Origin: Przewalskia tangutica
Lineage: Eukaryota > Streptophyta > Magnoliopsida > Solanales > Solanaceae
Reading direction: 5' to 3'
Assembly (NCBI GenBank): GCA_029844215.1
Contig: CM056724.1
Location: 30,542,446 to 30,606,445, forward strand
Length of the DNA: 64,000 bases
Shown: positions 1 through 9,604 of the stretch, in pieces
Layout: each line of letters opens with the position of its first letter
Position numbering within the stretch: the first letter of the stretch is position 1
The notes under the pieces: model-generated
Seen by the model: the letters and a program-made list of their open reading frames with translations, nothing else
Databases searched by the model: none
Told to the model about the DNA's origin: nothing
Position numbers and translations under genes: made by a program

Positions 1-1716
1 TAGTTTCAATAAGTGATTTACATCCGTCTATTTTAATACTCGGATTTAATACAATACCAATAATATAAATAGTGAGAATAGGAATAATTTTTTTATTATT
101 TTGATAAACATTTTTAATAGCTGTCTTATAAGTTGGTTTAACCATATATTCATTAAGTAATAAAAATATGAGAGCTATATAAAAAATATAGTTGAAATAG
201 TAGGATAATATATATCGTAAAATTCTTTTGTTGCTTGAAAACAATTCTCTAAAAATACAATAAGTTCGATAATTTTGTCTCAATCGCTATCTACAAGCAT
301 ATAAGATGGATTTTGATTATGGGCATTAAAAAATAAAGTTATAGGTCTTCTATAGTCATAAGCAACAAGTAGTTGATGATACAAAGAATTCCACCTAGTG
401 GGTACTTCTGCGGGAATTTTTCTATAAAGTAGTTGGCAATCGTGACAAGTTTTTTTATATTCCTTTTTTCGTTGTATTCTATTATTTTAAAAAATATAGT
501 TTATAGCAAATTGTATTTTATCAAGAATGTTTGTAAAAAGTGATAGACCATCCTTTACAACTAAATTATATATATGACACGTACATCTTATAAGAAAATG
601 ATCTGAAAAAGATGGAGTTAAACTATTTTTTAAAATATTAATAGCATAATTATTAGAAGAAGTGTTATCTAATGTAATAGTCATAATTTTGTCAGTTATG
701 CCATAATAATGACAAACAGAATAAATGTTTTCTGCAATAAAATTACCAGTGTGCCTATTATCTATATATCTATACGCTAAAATACATTTTTGAATAGACC
801 ATTTATAATCTATCCAATGACAGGTTACCGTTAAATAATCATGACTGTTAGTACTACGACCTATATCAGACGTAATAGATACTTTGCAGGAAAATAATAT
901 AATGAATAACGTAAATATTTTTTATATTCGTGTGCAAATTTAAATACATCTCTTTTAACAGTTGATCTAGGAAAACCTTTATAAGCAGTATTATACATTT
1001 ATCTAATGTAATGAATAAAACCAGGAGATTCAAGAAATGAAAAAAGGAAAACCCTCCACAACAACTAATTTTGCTAGTGCTTCTCTATCTCTATGTTTAT
1101 CGTATTTAGGGCCTACAATTCCCCCTGTTAGAGGGTTAATTTGACTCTGTACTTGGTCCGGAACAATATGTGAACCTTGTCCCGATGGAGAGGGCGCTTG
1201 CACACCCTTTTCTTAGCATCGTATTGGGCATACCTAGTTGGGTATTTTTGTGTCTCATTAAACTCCCCGTTCCACCACGACCTTGTCCAGTTTTAAAACT
1301 ATAAACCACTTTTACAAATTTTACATATAGCTACTTGATTCGCTATGTCCCTAATAAAAAATTGTCATGCATCTGATTTTAATGGTCATATTGTTGGAAC
1401 TCGTCTCATTCTTGGGGGGAATATGAGGCATTTCAGTTGAAGGCGCATTAGTGAGTGTGTCATCTACATTAGTCGGTGTGTCATATACATTTGTGGATGT
1501 GTCATCATCTTCTAAATTAAAGTCTTCTTGAGTTCTAGAAAATATCTCATCGTCTAAATCATATGGTATTTCAGGAAAATTTTCAGTATCAACAAAATCA
1601 TCCAGTCTAGGAATAGGATCTTGTCTAGGAATAGAAGAAGTACCCTTACCATTATTACCCCTACTAGTAGAAGTACCATTACCCTTACCCGCAATCATAC
1701 GTTTAAATCCTTTCAT
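1..1716 (-). pseudogene. hAT transposase, copy A (decayed)
   Basis: The reading starts at the ATG at 1716 (MKGFKRMIAGKGNG...) with a Ser/Gly-rich then Asp/Glu-rich N-terminus (1351-1716). Next comes a BED-type zinc finger (CKICK at about 1320, then TGQGRGGTGSLMRHKNTQ at 1240-1290), with the frame broken between its halves. The RNase H-like core follows: ITSDIGRSTN (about 855-885, first catalytic Asp), a TVTCHW stretch, then TLDNTSSN and CTCHIYNLVVKDGL (487-684), the second catalytic Asp and conserved CHIxNLVVKDG block. In-frame stops and frameshifts separate the blocks, so it cannot make a full transposase. The hATC dimerisation domain is outside the window. Known function of the family is cut-and-paste transposition with 8-bp target duplications. 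The family call is firm; exact exon limits are not. Confidence 0.75.
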
Positions 1717-2006
1717 TATAATTATGCAAATAAATAATTAAAGATAATGAAATTAAGTGCACTAAATAAAATGAAGAAACAATAATAATTTAATGAAAGA
1801 ACGAATGTACCAAACGACGACGTAACGTCGACGTGTAATCGAGAGGTTGAAAATTCAAATTTTGCTCGATGGATTATCCTCAAGCTAGTTGTCAACTTCA
1901 ATCCCAAATGAATAAATAAAATTGAATATTTAGTAGATAATGTAGACTTGTAGAGAGATTGATTGAGAGATTAAAGAGATTGTAGGAAGATGAAGAGAAA
2001 ATGAGG

Positions 2007-2014
2007 TATTTATA
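2007..2014 (-). promoter_or_regulatory. TATA box of hAT transposase copy A
   Basis: TATAAATA on the minus strand, about 290 bp upstream of the transposase ATG at 1716 and inside the terminal sequence. The same box at the same relative place occurs in copy B (19230-19237), which supports a real element promoter. Confidence 0.5.
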
Positions 2015-2180
2015 GTTGGAAAATTGGATTAAAGTGTAAATATAATAACTTAGAAGTTAAAAATAAATATAAATGGGGTAGGGGGGCTTGGGAGAGGCCA
2101 AAAATGATCGTTGCACAACGACCAAAATGTAAAATAGTCGTTGGTGCAACATATATTTTTGCAGTGGGGTTTCAAGTGAC

Positions 2181-2260
2181 GGTCAGACTTGGTGGGCTCA
2201 AGGGATTTAGGAAATGTCCCGTCCCGGGTTCGAGTCCCGATACCGAAATTAATTTTTTTT
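2181..2260 (+). other. tRNA-like A/B-box pair with T8 run inside hAT copy A end
   Basis: GGTTCGAGTCC (2227-2237) matches the RNA polymerase III B-box consensus. About 40 bp upstream is a loose A-box candidate (GGTCAGACTTGG, 2181-2192), and a run of eight T (2253-2260), a Pol III terminator type, follows. The segment is absent from the equivalent part of hAT copy B. It may be a small SINE-like or tRNA-like insertion, or chance in a GC-rich terminus. Confidence 0.3.
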
Positions 2261-2360
2261 AAACGGGTCGGGGCAGGATCTGGGCGGGACCGGGTCTTCC
2301 CAGCCCACTGGCCAACCATAAAATAACCCATAAAGGATGACAAAACTATCTTTTGTGGGG

Positions 2361-2592
2361 GAAATTTCTGCGCAATAGGGGTTATTATAAACCCTAGCCA
2401 ACCTTCTCCATTTCATCTTCACTCTTCACCTTCTTCATTTTCATTCTTTTGTCCATACTTTGTAACGACACATTTAACTCCTTTTGCGCAGGAATTTACT
2501 GCGCAATATGGGTTATTATAAACCCTAGCCAGCCTTCTCCATTTCATCTTCACTATTCACCTTCTCCATTTTCATTCTTTTGTCCATACTTT
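2361..2592 (+). repeat. Direct duplication of a promoter/5' leader with telo-box
   Basis: Two copies of about 100 bp (2361-2461 and 2490-2592), about 130 bp apart, each containing TGCGCAATA, GGTTATTATAAACCCTAGCC and a pyrimidine-rich leader ending TTTTGTCCATACTTT. TATAAA overlaps AAACCCTA, the telo-box motif known from plant promoters of translation-related genes. The second copy directly precedes the GRF zinc-finger start at 2606, so this looks like a tandemly duplicated core promoter. Confidence 0.6.
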
Positions 2593-2605
2593 GATCTCGA
2601 AAATC

Positions 2606-2980
2606 ATGTCTTAAAGCTTTGAAACGCTAAACTTTGCTGTAAAATTCGATGTTTGTGAATGCGATTATTATTGTAAGCTCAGAACATCAAAGACCCAAGA
2701 TAATCCGGGTCATCATTTTTGGCGTTGTAAAGTGTCCGAAGTAAGTGTTTTTACAAGTTTTTAGAGTTTAGAGTTTTTTCTAATTATCTACATATTTTAC
2801 TTTCAAAAATTGATTTCTTGTAATGTTTATAGGATATGAATGGTTGCAAACATTTTCGATTGGAAGATGATATTCCCATGGATAAAACGGTGGCAGCGAA
2901 GTTTAAAAAGCCTCATGTTGATAGAGATACCGCGACTTTACGTATCACCAGAAATACCGTGAAGTTTGACTTGCAGTTTA
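2606..2980 (+). pseudogene. GRF-type zinc finger gene, broken
   Basis: A small two-exon plant gene of the GRF zinc-finger type, a nucleic-acid-binding domain of unknown cellular role in most plant proteins. The ATG at 2606 is followed at codon 3 by TAA, then by SFETLNFAVKFDVCECDYYC, LRTSKTQDNPGHHFWRC (exon 1 to 2740). The intron is clear: GTAAGTG at 2741 and a TTTATAG acceptor ending at 2832. Exon 2 continues in phase as DMNGCKHFRLEDDIPM. The domain shows the Cys pattern CxC...C...C and the RTS/NPG signature; GHHF replaces the usual GRRF. The frame runs into hAT sequence from about 2985, so the C-terminus is lost. The codon-3 stop and the fusion make it a pseudogene. Confidence 0.7.
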
Positions 2981-2984
2981 AACT

Positions 2985-3427
2985 ACAACGAAATCTTGTC
3001 TGACGGAGCTGGAAGCGACGTCGACCAATTTGACCAACAAATTAATTCCAACTGAAAAACCACAAGACATTGTGAAGAAATTAGAAAAAGTTTTTTATAA
3101 ATACGCATTTTTAATTGTAATTTTACTATGTGATTTGCAACTTTCAACACCACAAAGTTGCAATTTTAAAATTGTATTACAAAAAAAATCATATTTCTAT
3201 TAAATAATATACGAGACACAAAAACAGTATTGACATGTTTTTATTACAATATATATGTTATTTTTTAAAATTAAGTGAAAAAAAAATGGAAAAATCCGAT
3301 CCCAACTCCGCCCCGCCTAGACCGGTCCCCTTTTCCGATGGGACCGGGAACGGGACGCGACATCGGCGGATCCCGCCTGTCCCGCCGGGACCCGCCCCAC
3401 CTCGAACCCGACCCACTGGTTACCCTA
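2985..3427 (+). mobile_element. hAT 3'-end fragment (opposite orientation to copy A)
   Basis: From about 2985 the sequence matches, on the other strand, the transposase C-terminal tail and 3' end of hAT copy B (6190-6640): a shared NEIL/VxxDxFDQ coding tail, then a noncoding AT-rich part, then the GC-rich terminus with CCCGCCCC-type repeats and an outer end ACCAGTGGG/TACCCTA at 3427. Only the 3' end is present. It is fused to the GRF gene fragment. Confidence 0.7.
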
Positions 3428-3800
3428 CTCCAAAGTCCAAACACAGTTTAGTGAGTCCTTAACATGTCATATCACTCCAGTAGGTATTTCAATATGAATT
3501 CATTAGGAGCCTATTTGCTCTTTTTTAATCGATTTTTTTCTACTATTTCAATTGTAAAAAACAATGTTTTATACCTAATTAATACGCACCTAATACGTAA
3601 GTTGTATCTTTTAAAAACTAAATAATGTACCGAAATCACATCAAAGTTAGATGTATTTTAAATTTCTACTAAAAGAATAAAAAAGGTTCAAAATAGTAGA
3701 GAGAGAGATTACAATGAATAAACCCAAGGTATTATTATCCCCTTAGGACCCTAGACAGCAACATTTCTCTACAACAAGTGTTTTTTTTTACTCAATAGCA
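3428..3800 (+). promoter_or_regulatory. AT-rich upstream region of mTERF gene
   Basis: 373 bp of AT-rich DNA without coding potential between the hAT fragment and the mTERF start. It holds a GAGAGAGAGA tract (about 3701-3711) and a pyrimidine run before the ATG. It presumably contains the core promoter; no convincing single TATA box was picked out. Confidence 0.35.
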
Positions 3801-4916
3801 ATGCTCGTCCGATTCAAAAGCAAATTTCACGGTTTTGCAAACCTCCTTTCTTTGTATAGTTTCAACTCTCAATATCTCTACTCAACCCGTGGTCAGACCC
3901 ATTTGTTGGTGAAATATCTGGTTGATTCTCTCGGATTCTCCAAACAAGAAGCAACATTGGCATCTTCCAAGGTAACTTCATGCAGATCCTTAAAGAATGC
4001 CGATTTAGTCATCAATTTCTTGAAACAAATTGGTTTGGACAACACCCAGATGAAAAAACTGCTTTCTGTATCACCCAAATTGCTATTCTATGATTTTTCC
4101 AAAACCCTAAAACCCAAATTCCAGTGCCTTATGGATCTCGGCTTATCCGGGTCGGACCTGGTGAATGTAATTTCTAAAGATGTAACAATTGTTGAAAGAG
4201 GTTTAGTTACTCATTTGAGACCTGTCATTGATTGTCTTAGGAGAACATTGGGTAGTGATGAAAATGTAGTTAAGGCTATAAAGAGAACTTCTTGGTTGCT
4301 TTCTTTTGGTGGTCATAATATAATTGAGACTAATGTATTGTTATTGAGAAACTCTGGTGTTCCTGATGTGAGAATAACAAAGCTCGTGCTTAGAAATCCT
4401 AGATGTATTACACAAAAGACTATCTGGGTTAAGGATTTGTTGCATAGGCTGGAGAACGATTTTCGAGTTCCGCCTGATTCTGCTATGTTTCCGTATGGAT
4501 TTCATACATTAGCCTCGCAAAAGAAGTCTAGGTGTGAAAAAAAGATTGGAATTTTCAAGAGTTTTGGATGGTCTGATGATGATGTACTCACGATGTTCAG
4601 GAAGCTACCTTATTGTATTGCTCTCTCAGAGGTTAACATTCAGAAAGGGTTGAATTTTTTCATGAAGGAGTGTGCTCTTGAACCTGCTTACTTGGCTTCT
4701 CGCCCTTCAATTTTGGTCTTTAGTATGGAAAAAAGGGTGTTACCTCGGATGAAAGTCTTGAAAATTTTGGACGAAAAGAAGCTTGAGAGGAGAAAGTATG
4801 CTCTTTATAATGTGATTAGCTTAACAGAGACAAAGTTCATAGAGTATTTTGTGCTTCCCTATAAGGATCAGATACCTGATTTGTATGAACCACTTAAGAA
4901 AACTGTGGCTCCTTAA
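3801..4916 (+). CDS. mTERF-family organellar transcription factor (intact)
   Basis: A 371-residue, single-exon mTERF protein, the only intact host gene in the window. mTERF proteins are helical-repeat nucleic-acid binders that act in mitochondria or plastids on organellar transcription, termination or intron splicing. The N-terminus (residues 1-30, basic and Ser/Phe-rich, no acidic residue) looks like an organellar presequence. Repeats of the type FLxxIGLDNTQMKKLL (71-90), FQCLMDLGLSGSDLVNVI (107-124), LLLRNSGVPDVRITKLVL (180-197), IFKSFGWSDDDVLTMF (251-266), and the C-terminal EKRVLPRMKVLKIL (310-323) and ETKFIEYFVLPYKDQIP (343-359) are evident, with the proline-containing third-helix pattern (SPKLL, NPRCI, LPYCI, RPSIL). 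Length and ends fit the plant MTERF15/MTERF8-like group. The start is the first ATG after an AT-rich leader. A truncated paralogue lies at 47894. Which organelle it enters and what it binds cannot be read from sequence. Confidence 0.93.
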   Translation: MLVRFKSKFHGFANLLSLYSFNSQYLYSTRGQTHLLVKYLVDSLGFSKQEATLASSKVTSCRSLKNADLVINFLKQIGLDNTQMKKLLSVSPKLLFYDFSKTLKPKFQCLMDLGLSGSDLVNVISKDVTIVERGLVTHLRPVIDCLRRTLGSDENVVKAIKRTSWLLSFGGHNIIETNVLLLRNSGVPDVRITKLVLRNPRCITQKTIWVKDLLHRLENDFRVPPDSAMFPYGFHTLASQKKSRCEKKIGIFKSFGWSDDDVLTMFRKLPYCIALSEVNIQKGLNFFMKECALEPAYLASRPSILVFSMEKRVLPRMKVLKILDEKKLERRKYALYNVISLTETKFIEYFVLPYKDQIPDLYEPLKKTVAP

Positions 4917-5481
4917 CAGTTTTACTCTACTTTTGGCACTATAGGTGGTGAGATCTTTCTATATTTTCAGTTGTAGTCCAATACAATTTCTCTTTTCTTT
5001 TTTCAGTTTGTATTCTGAAATAATAGTCAGTGTTGCCAAATCATTTTTGTCCTGATAAAGCAAAAATATCATTGAAGTATTCTTTTCATGTCAAACTTAT
5101 TTTGCTTTCTAGTGACCTACTTACATGTTTTCAGGTGTTGCCAAAAATTATTTATCTTTATGTCGTGTTGCTTTCAGTACACATTGGGATAACTCAATAG
5201 CATACCTAGTTCATTATTTCTGAAATATGAGAAATCACTATTGAGAAGAGAAGCAAGTGAATTATCTACTACAAGAATTACTTTATATGCAGGTTTCTGG
5301 ACATAGTGTGTAGAGTTGTGAATGCTTTTGACATTTCTTGATTGTAACTCGAGCATGTTCTTCTATGGAGTTTATGTCTTTGTTTAGATCAGTGAGCCGC
5401 TTTTACAGAAGAAGTTTGCAGTTTTCAGGGGTTAACTAGGATATACTTACCATGGTTCGAAATGTACCTTGTCGTTTAACT
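4917..5481 (+). other. 3' flank of mTERF gene, part of the tandem duplication
   Basis: Noncoding AT-rich DNA. From about 5165 (TTGCTTTCAG, a splice-acceptor-like site) to 5440 it aligns by eye with 48780-49050 downstream of the second mTERF gene. This shows that the duplicated unit includes flanking DNA and not just the ORF. Confidence 0.5.
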
Positions 5482-5800
5482 CTATGAGAGGGTACAATCA
5501 AGAGGAAGTTAGATCTTCTTCTGAAGGAATTGGGAATTAAACCTAGTAAAATCTTCTACTACTTTATCAAAAATAAAGAATTGGGATTTAAACCAGAGAT
5601 GTTGGATTCTGCTTCCCTGTTTTCGTATATCCTGGAGAAAAAAGTCCTGCCACAGATTGAAGTCTTTCAAATTTTGGGTTAGAAGTTAGGTACAAGAGAA
5701 CATTATCATGTTCTCCGGTTAAGTGAATCAAAGTTTGTTGAGCAATTTGTGCTGCCTTACAAGGCTCAAATTCCCAATTTGGCTTTCCTTGGGATTGTCT
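5482..5800 (+). pseudogene. mTERF C-terminal remnant
   Basis: A decayed copy of the last third of an mTERF protein. Readable blocks are RKLDLLLKELGIKPS, LDSASLFSYILEKKVLPQIE, an in-frame TAG at 5680-5682, then ESKFVEQFVLPYKAQIPNL, which parallels ETKFIEYFVLPYKDQIPDL of the intact gene. It has no start and no N-terminal part. A matching remnant lies at 49083-49340 behind the second mTERF gene, so the ancestral unit carried this extra C-terminus before the duplication. Confidence 0.75.
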
Positions 5801-6179
5801 TAGTATTTGTTATACTAAACATGTTAGTCTCTAATTCTAATTGATTTGATGGCGAAAGAACTATATTGTCTCTACAAAAAGCACAATCTTTTCAAATGAC
5901 CAAATTGAGAAGCTCATTCTCAAGAGTCAAGAGGAGGGTACAATTGTGTAAATTTAGGGCGGCTAGAAGAAATGGTTCAGAGAGTTGAAATGAGTCGACA
6001 TTCTCCCCTGTTGGAATAGTGGCCTATAGAATGGAATTGCTGGCTGCTTCCTTTTTCTGACTTTTGGTTATTTGTCTTTAACATCTGGTGTGTTGGTGCT
6101 GTTAGATGAATTAAAAGTACCAATATACATATGGATAGGATATTATTATAATACTTTGATTGCAGTTGGCTGTGTGTTC
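5801..6179 (+). other. Host intergenic DNA left of hAT B, possible exon junction
   Basis: No gene is assigned. A splice-acceptor-like TTTGATTGCAG ends at 6166, immediately before the hAT B target site (GTGTGTTC, 6172-6179). The other half of the host sequence resumes at 19542 with a short open frame (see 19542-19702). Confidence 0.3.
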
Positions 6180-6519
6180 TATGGCTGGCCAACGGGTCGG
6201 GTTGGGTCGGGTCGGGGTCTGGCGGGGCTGGGGGTAGGGCGGGGTCGGGGGCTGGCGGGTCTGCTGCCACCCCGTCCTGATCTAGAGGGGGTCGGGGTGG
6301 GGTCATTTTTTTATTTGCCTTTAAATTAAATAAATAAACAACACACACACAACAAGATAGTTTAATAAAAACATTCCAAGACTATTTTTGTGCCTCTTAT
6401 ATTATTCGACTAGAAGTATGATTTTTTTTGGTAATGCAATTTCAAAACTGCAACTTCGTGATATTGAAAGTTGCAAATAAATAACATAGTAAAATTACAA
6501 TTAAAAGAATTACATTTTA

Positions 6520-8199
6520 AGAAACACATTTTTTAGTTTCTTTATAATTTCTTGTGGTTCTTCGGTTGGATTTGGTATATCTTGGTCAAATTGGTCGACG
6601 TCGCTTGCACATCCGTCCGATAAGATTTCGTTGTAGTTGTAATCTTCTTCTTCACGATCTCCGCTGGTCGCACTCTCCTACGCCCGCATTTAATTCACCA
6701 ATAGAATCGCAATCTAATGAGTCTCCTGCCAATAAATGTCTATGCTTCCCTATTTGAAATCTTCCCGCAGAAAATACGCTTTCAGACGTTGTTGATGACA
6801 CTTGAATGTTCAACACATCTTGGGCCATCTTTGCTAGTGTTGGAATTTTTTTCTCATTCTCCCTCCAATATTTTAGCAAGTCTTCACGTCCCTCTTCATT
6901 TTCAATTGCTTCGTACGGTACAACACCCTGCAAAACAAAAACATTAAACTCGCTAATTTGGTTAGAAACGGTACCGCTAAACATTCTCGGAGGCTTTGAA
7001 CACTAGCCGCAGAAACAACATGTCGTTTGAGGTTGTGTTGAAGAAGATTACATGAAAGTTGGTTGGTTGCTAGCACTTTCTTATTGGTAATGCGTATATA
7101 CTTTTTTTCATTCATCTTGAATGCTAGACAACACTTCTTTTCTAGTTTTTTCAATAGGTGGTGGGTCATTTGGATTTTTAGGAGTTGGAGGTGGAAGTGT
7201 ATCTATGCAATCATAAATAGTTTCAATAAGATTTTTACAACCGTCTATTTTAATAGACTGATTTAATACAGCACTAATAAAAAATATTGGGGGAATAAGA
7301 ATAAAATATTTTTTCATTTTTAGAAACATTTTTTTAATAGGTGCCTTATAAGCTGGTTTTGCATTATATTCACTAAGTAATATAAATATTATAGCTATAT
7401 AAAATAACATTGATGAAATAGTAGGATAATAAATACCGGAAAATTCTTTAGTATCTAGATAAGATTTCTATAAAAATGTATTAAGTTCTAAAATTTTATC
7501 CCAATCGGAATCTATAAGCATATCATTAGGATTTCGATTACGGGCGTTAAAAAATTAGGTTATAGGTTGTCTATACTCATAAACAACACGTAGTTGGTTG
7601 TATAAAGAATTCTATCTAGTGCATACTTCTTCGAGAACTTTTCTGTAAGGTAGACCACAATCGTGACAAGTTTTTTTATATTCTTTTAGTCGTTGCATTC
7701 TATTATTTTTTAAAATATAGTTATAGCAAATTGAATTTTTCAAGAATGTCTTTAAAAAGTGATACACCATCCTTTACAACTAAGTTATAAATATGACATG
7801 CACATTTCATATGAAAATGATCTGAATAAGATGGAGTTAAGACAATTTTTAATAATCTAACAACATAAATATTAGAAAAAACGTTATCTAATGTAATAGT
7901 CATGACTTTATCAGTTATGTCATAATAATCGCAAACAGAAGAAATATTTTCTTGAATAAAAATATCAGTGTGCCTACTATCTATATATTTATATGCTAAA
8001 ATACGTTTTTGCATACACCATTTATAATCTACCCAATGACATGTTACCGTTAAATAATCATGACCGTTAGTACTACGGCCTATATACGATGTGATAGATA
8101 CTTTTTCAGGGTAATGATATAAATAATAGCGTAAATATTGTTGATATTCGTGTGCAAATTTAAAAACATCTCTCCTAACAGTTGATCTAGGAAAACCGT
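6520..8199 (-). pseudogene. hAT transposase copy B, C-terminal part
   Basis: The minus-strand continuation of the transposase that starts at 18917. From high to low coordinates it shows the catalytic-core block ITSYIGRSTN (about 8075-8105), where the first catalytic Asp of copy A (ITSDIG) is Tyr. Then come the TVTCHW stretch, QKRILAYKYI, TLDN (second Asp) and CACHIYNLVVKDG (7721-8014), and several frameshifts. The hATC dimerisation domain follows (6652-6984): LLKYWRENEKKIPTLAKMA, VSSTTSESVFSAGR, GDSLDCDSIG, and an acidic tail to about 6590. Both the Asp-to-Tyr change and the frameshifts make it inactive. Confidence 0.8.
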
Positions 8200-9426
8200 T
8201 GTTAGGCGTATTTTGTATACGCTTTTTGAGTCATTTTTAATTAGTATTTTTTCCATTTTTGTTTAAATAAGTGTATTGTTAGGGTTGTTTTTCCTTCTTT
8301 TGAGTCAGCGGTTCTAAATGGAAAAATGACAAAAAGAAGCTAAAAGTGGGCATAAAAGGAGGGTCCCGAGGCAAAAAGATTGAAAATTAGAGATTCGGAC
8401 GAAGGCAAAGCAGGACCGCGGTGCCGGACTGCAGGACCGCGGTTCCATAATTACTGAGAAGCCGCAGGATTTTCGGCACCGCGGTGCCGATGCGGGAAAT
8501 TCAGAATCCGAAGTAAATTTGGCCAACGGCAGAAGGGTCCAGAGGGCACGAAATTTGCAACATACTTAATCCCTAGGGATATTCTATTGAGGGGAGTTGG
8601 ACATTCTATCACACAACACAATTGAAGACAAATTGGAGGCTACAATTGGAGACCTAGTTCTAAGTATTTTTTCTTTCTTTATTTTCAATTCAGTTTATGT
8701 TGGTATTTGTATTAGTTCTTAGCGTGACTATGTCTAGGAGGTAAACACTTTATTAGGACTTTCCTATTGAATCGCTTGAACCTATATTTCATGAGTTAAT
8801 GCATTAGTTTGATTTCTTCTTCACTTGATTAAAATTTATTCAATATTTGGTATGAATGTTTGATAGTTAACTGACCATTAATTATCATAATCTATATGAT
8901 TTCGAATCAAGAACTGAGAGGAGAGATTTGGATATGCTGTAATTGAATAGACATAGGTTAAAATCGCGATTTAAAGTACCCGATACTTGTGTAGCATTAT
9001 AGGTTATTGTTCTTAATCCTCCTATGTGGTAAATCCTATCATAGAAATATGAATGGTTCTGCATCAGGTTGAGCGATTATATATCCTAACCGAAATATAA
9101 GACAGTCTAGTTAACCGCTATCTTAACGTAGAAGAAGAAGTCATTCTAGTTGCATTAAGGATTGAAAAGAGTGGATAGTCGAGGATATTGGAAGCCCTAA
9201 TTCCTTCATAACTGATTAAACCTCAACAATTTAGTTTACTTCTTGCAATCATTCTAGTAGTTAGATAAAAACTCAAATCAATTATCGTTTGCCAAATAGA
9301 TAACCTGGAATAGATGTTCGGTAATTAGAAACCAGTCTTTGTGGACGATAAACTCGGTCTTACAAGACTATATTACTTGTAACGATACGTACACTTGCGT
9401 GAGCACGTGGAAATATCCGCCTAACA
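8200..9426 (+). repeat. Athila-type LTR 1
   Basis: 1227 bp, beginning TGTTAGGCG and ending CGCCTAACA, a perfect 9-bp terminal inverted pair. It is alignable over its whole length with 14233-15475. It carries the GGCACCGCGGTGCC palindrome (8475-8488). Confidence 0.9.
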
Positions 9427-9432
9427 AGTTTT

Positions 9433-9450
9433 TGGCGCCGTTGCCGGGGA
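9433..9450 (+). other. Primer-binding site (tRNA-Asp type), unit 1
   Basis: TGGCGCCGTTGCCGGGGA, six bases after the LTR end and complementary to the 3' end of plant tRNA-Asp, as in Athila elements. Confidence 0.9.
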
Positions 9451-9604
9451 CTGACGTACTTTTAATATCGAACTATCTATTCTTATTCCTACTTTGATTT
9501 TTATTTTTATTTTACTTCTTTATTTTAGAACATTTTGTCGTGATCTGTTTGCTTGTTTTTTATCACTTGCAGGAAGGACAAGGTAATTGCTGATCCTTTG
9601 TGCT

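Larger units (their letters stand above)
1..2320 (-). mobile_element. hAT transposon copy A (5' part, cut by window edge)
   Basis: A RICESLEEPER-like hAT DNA transposon read right to left. Its outer end at 2320 (reverse strand TATGGTTGGCCAGTGGG) matches both ends of hAT copy B (TATGGCTGGCCAACGGG at 6180; TAAGGCTGGCCAACGGG at 19533). Just inside is a GC-rich GGGTCGGG/GGCGGG-type subterminal tract (about 2265-2310), typical of this hAT group. Positions 1-980 align by eye with 7217-8199 of copy B, and 1300-2320 with its right-hand part (18490-19533). The 3' half lies outside the window, so no target duplication can be tested. Confidence 0.8.

Noticed and set aside
3235..3462. 75-codon Pro/Arg-rich ORF
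   Set aside because: It is the GC-rich terminal repeat of a hAT 3' end; composition alone keeps it open.
6072..6329. 85-codon Gly-rich ORF
   Set aside because: It spans the hAT B boundary at 6180 and is produced by GGGTCGGGG subterminal repeats.
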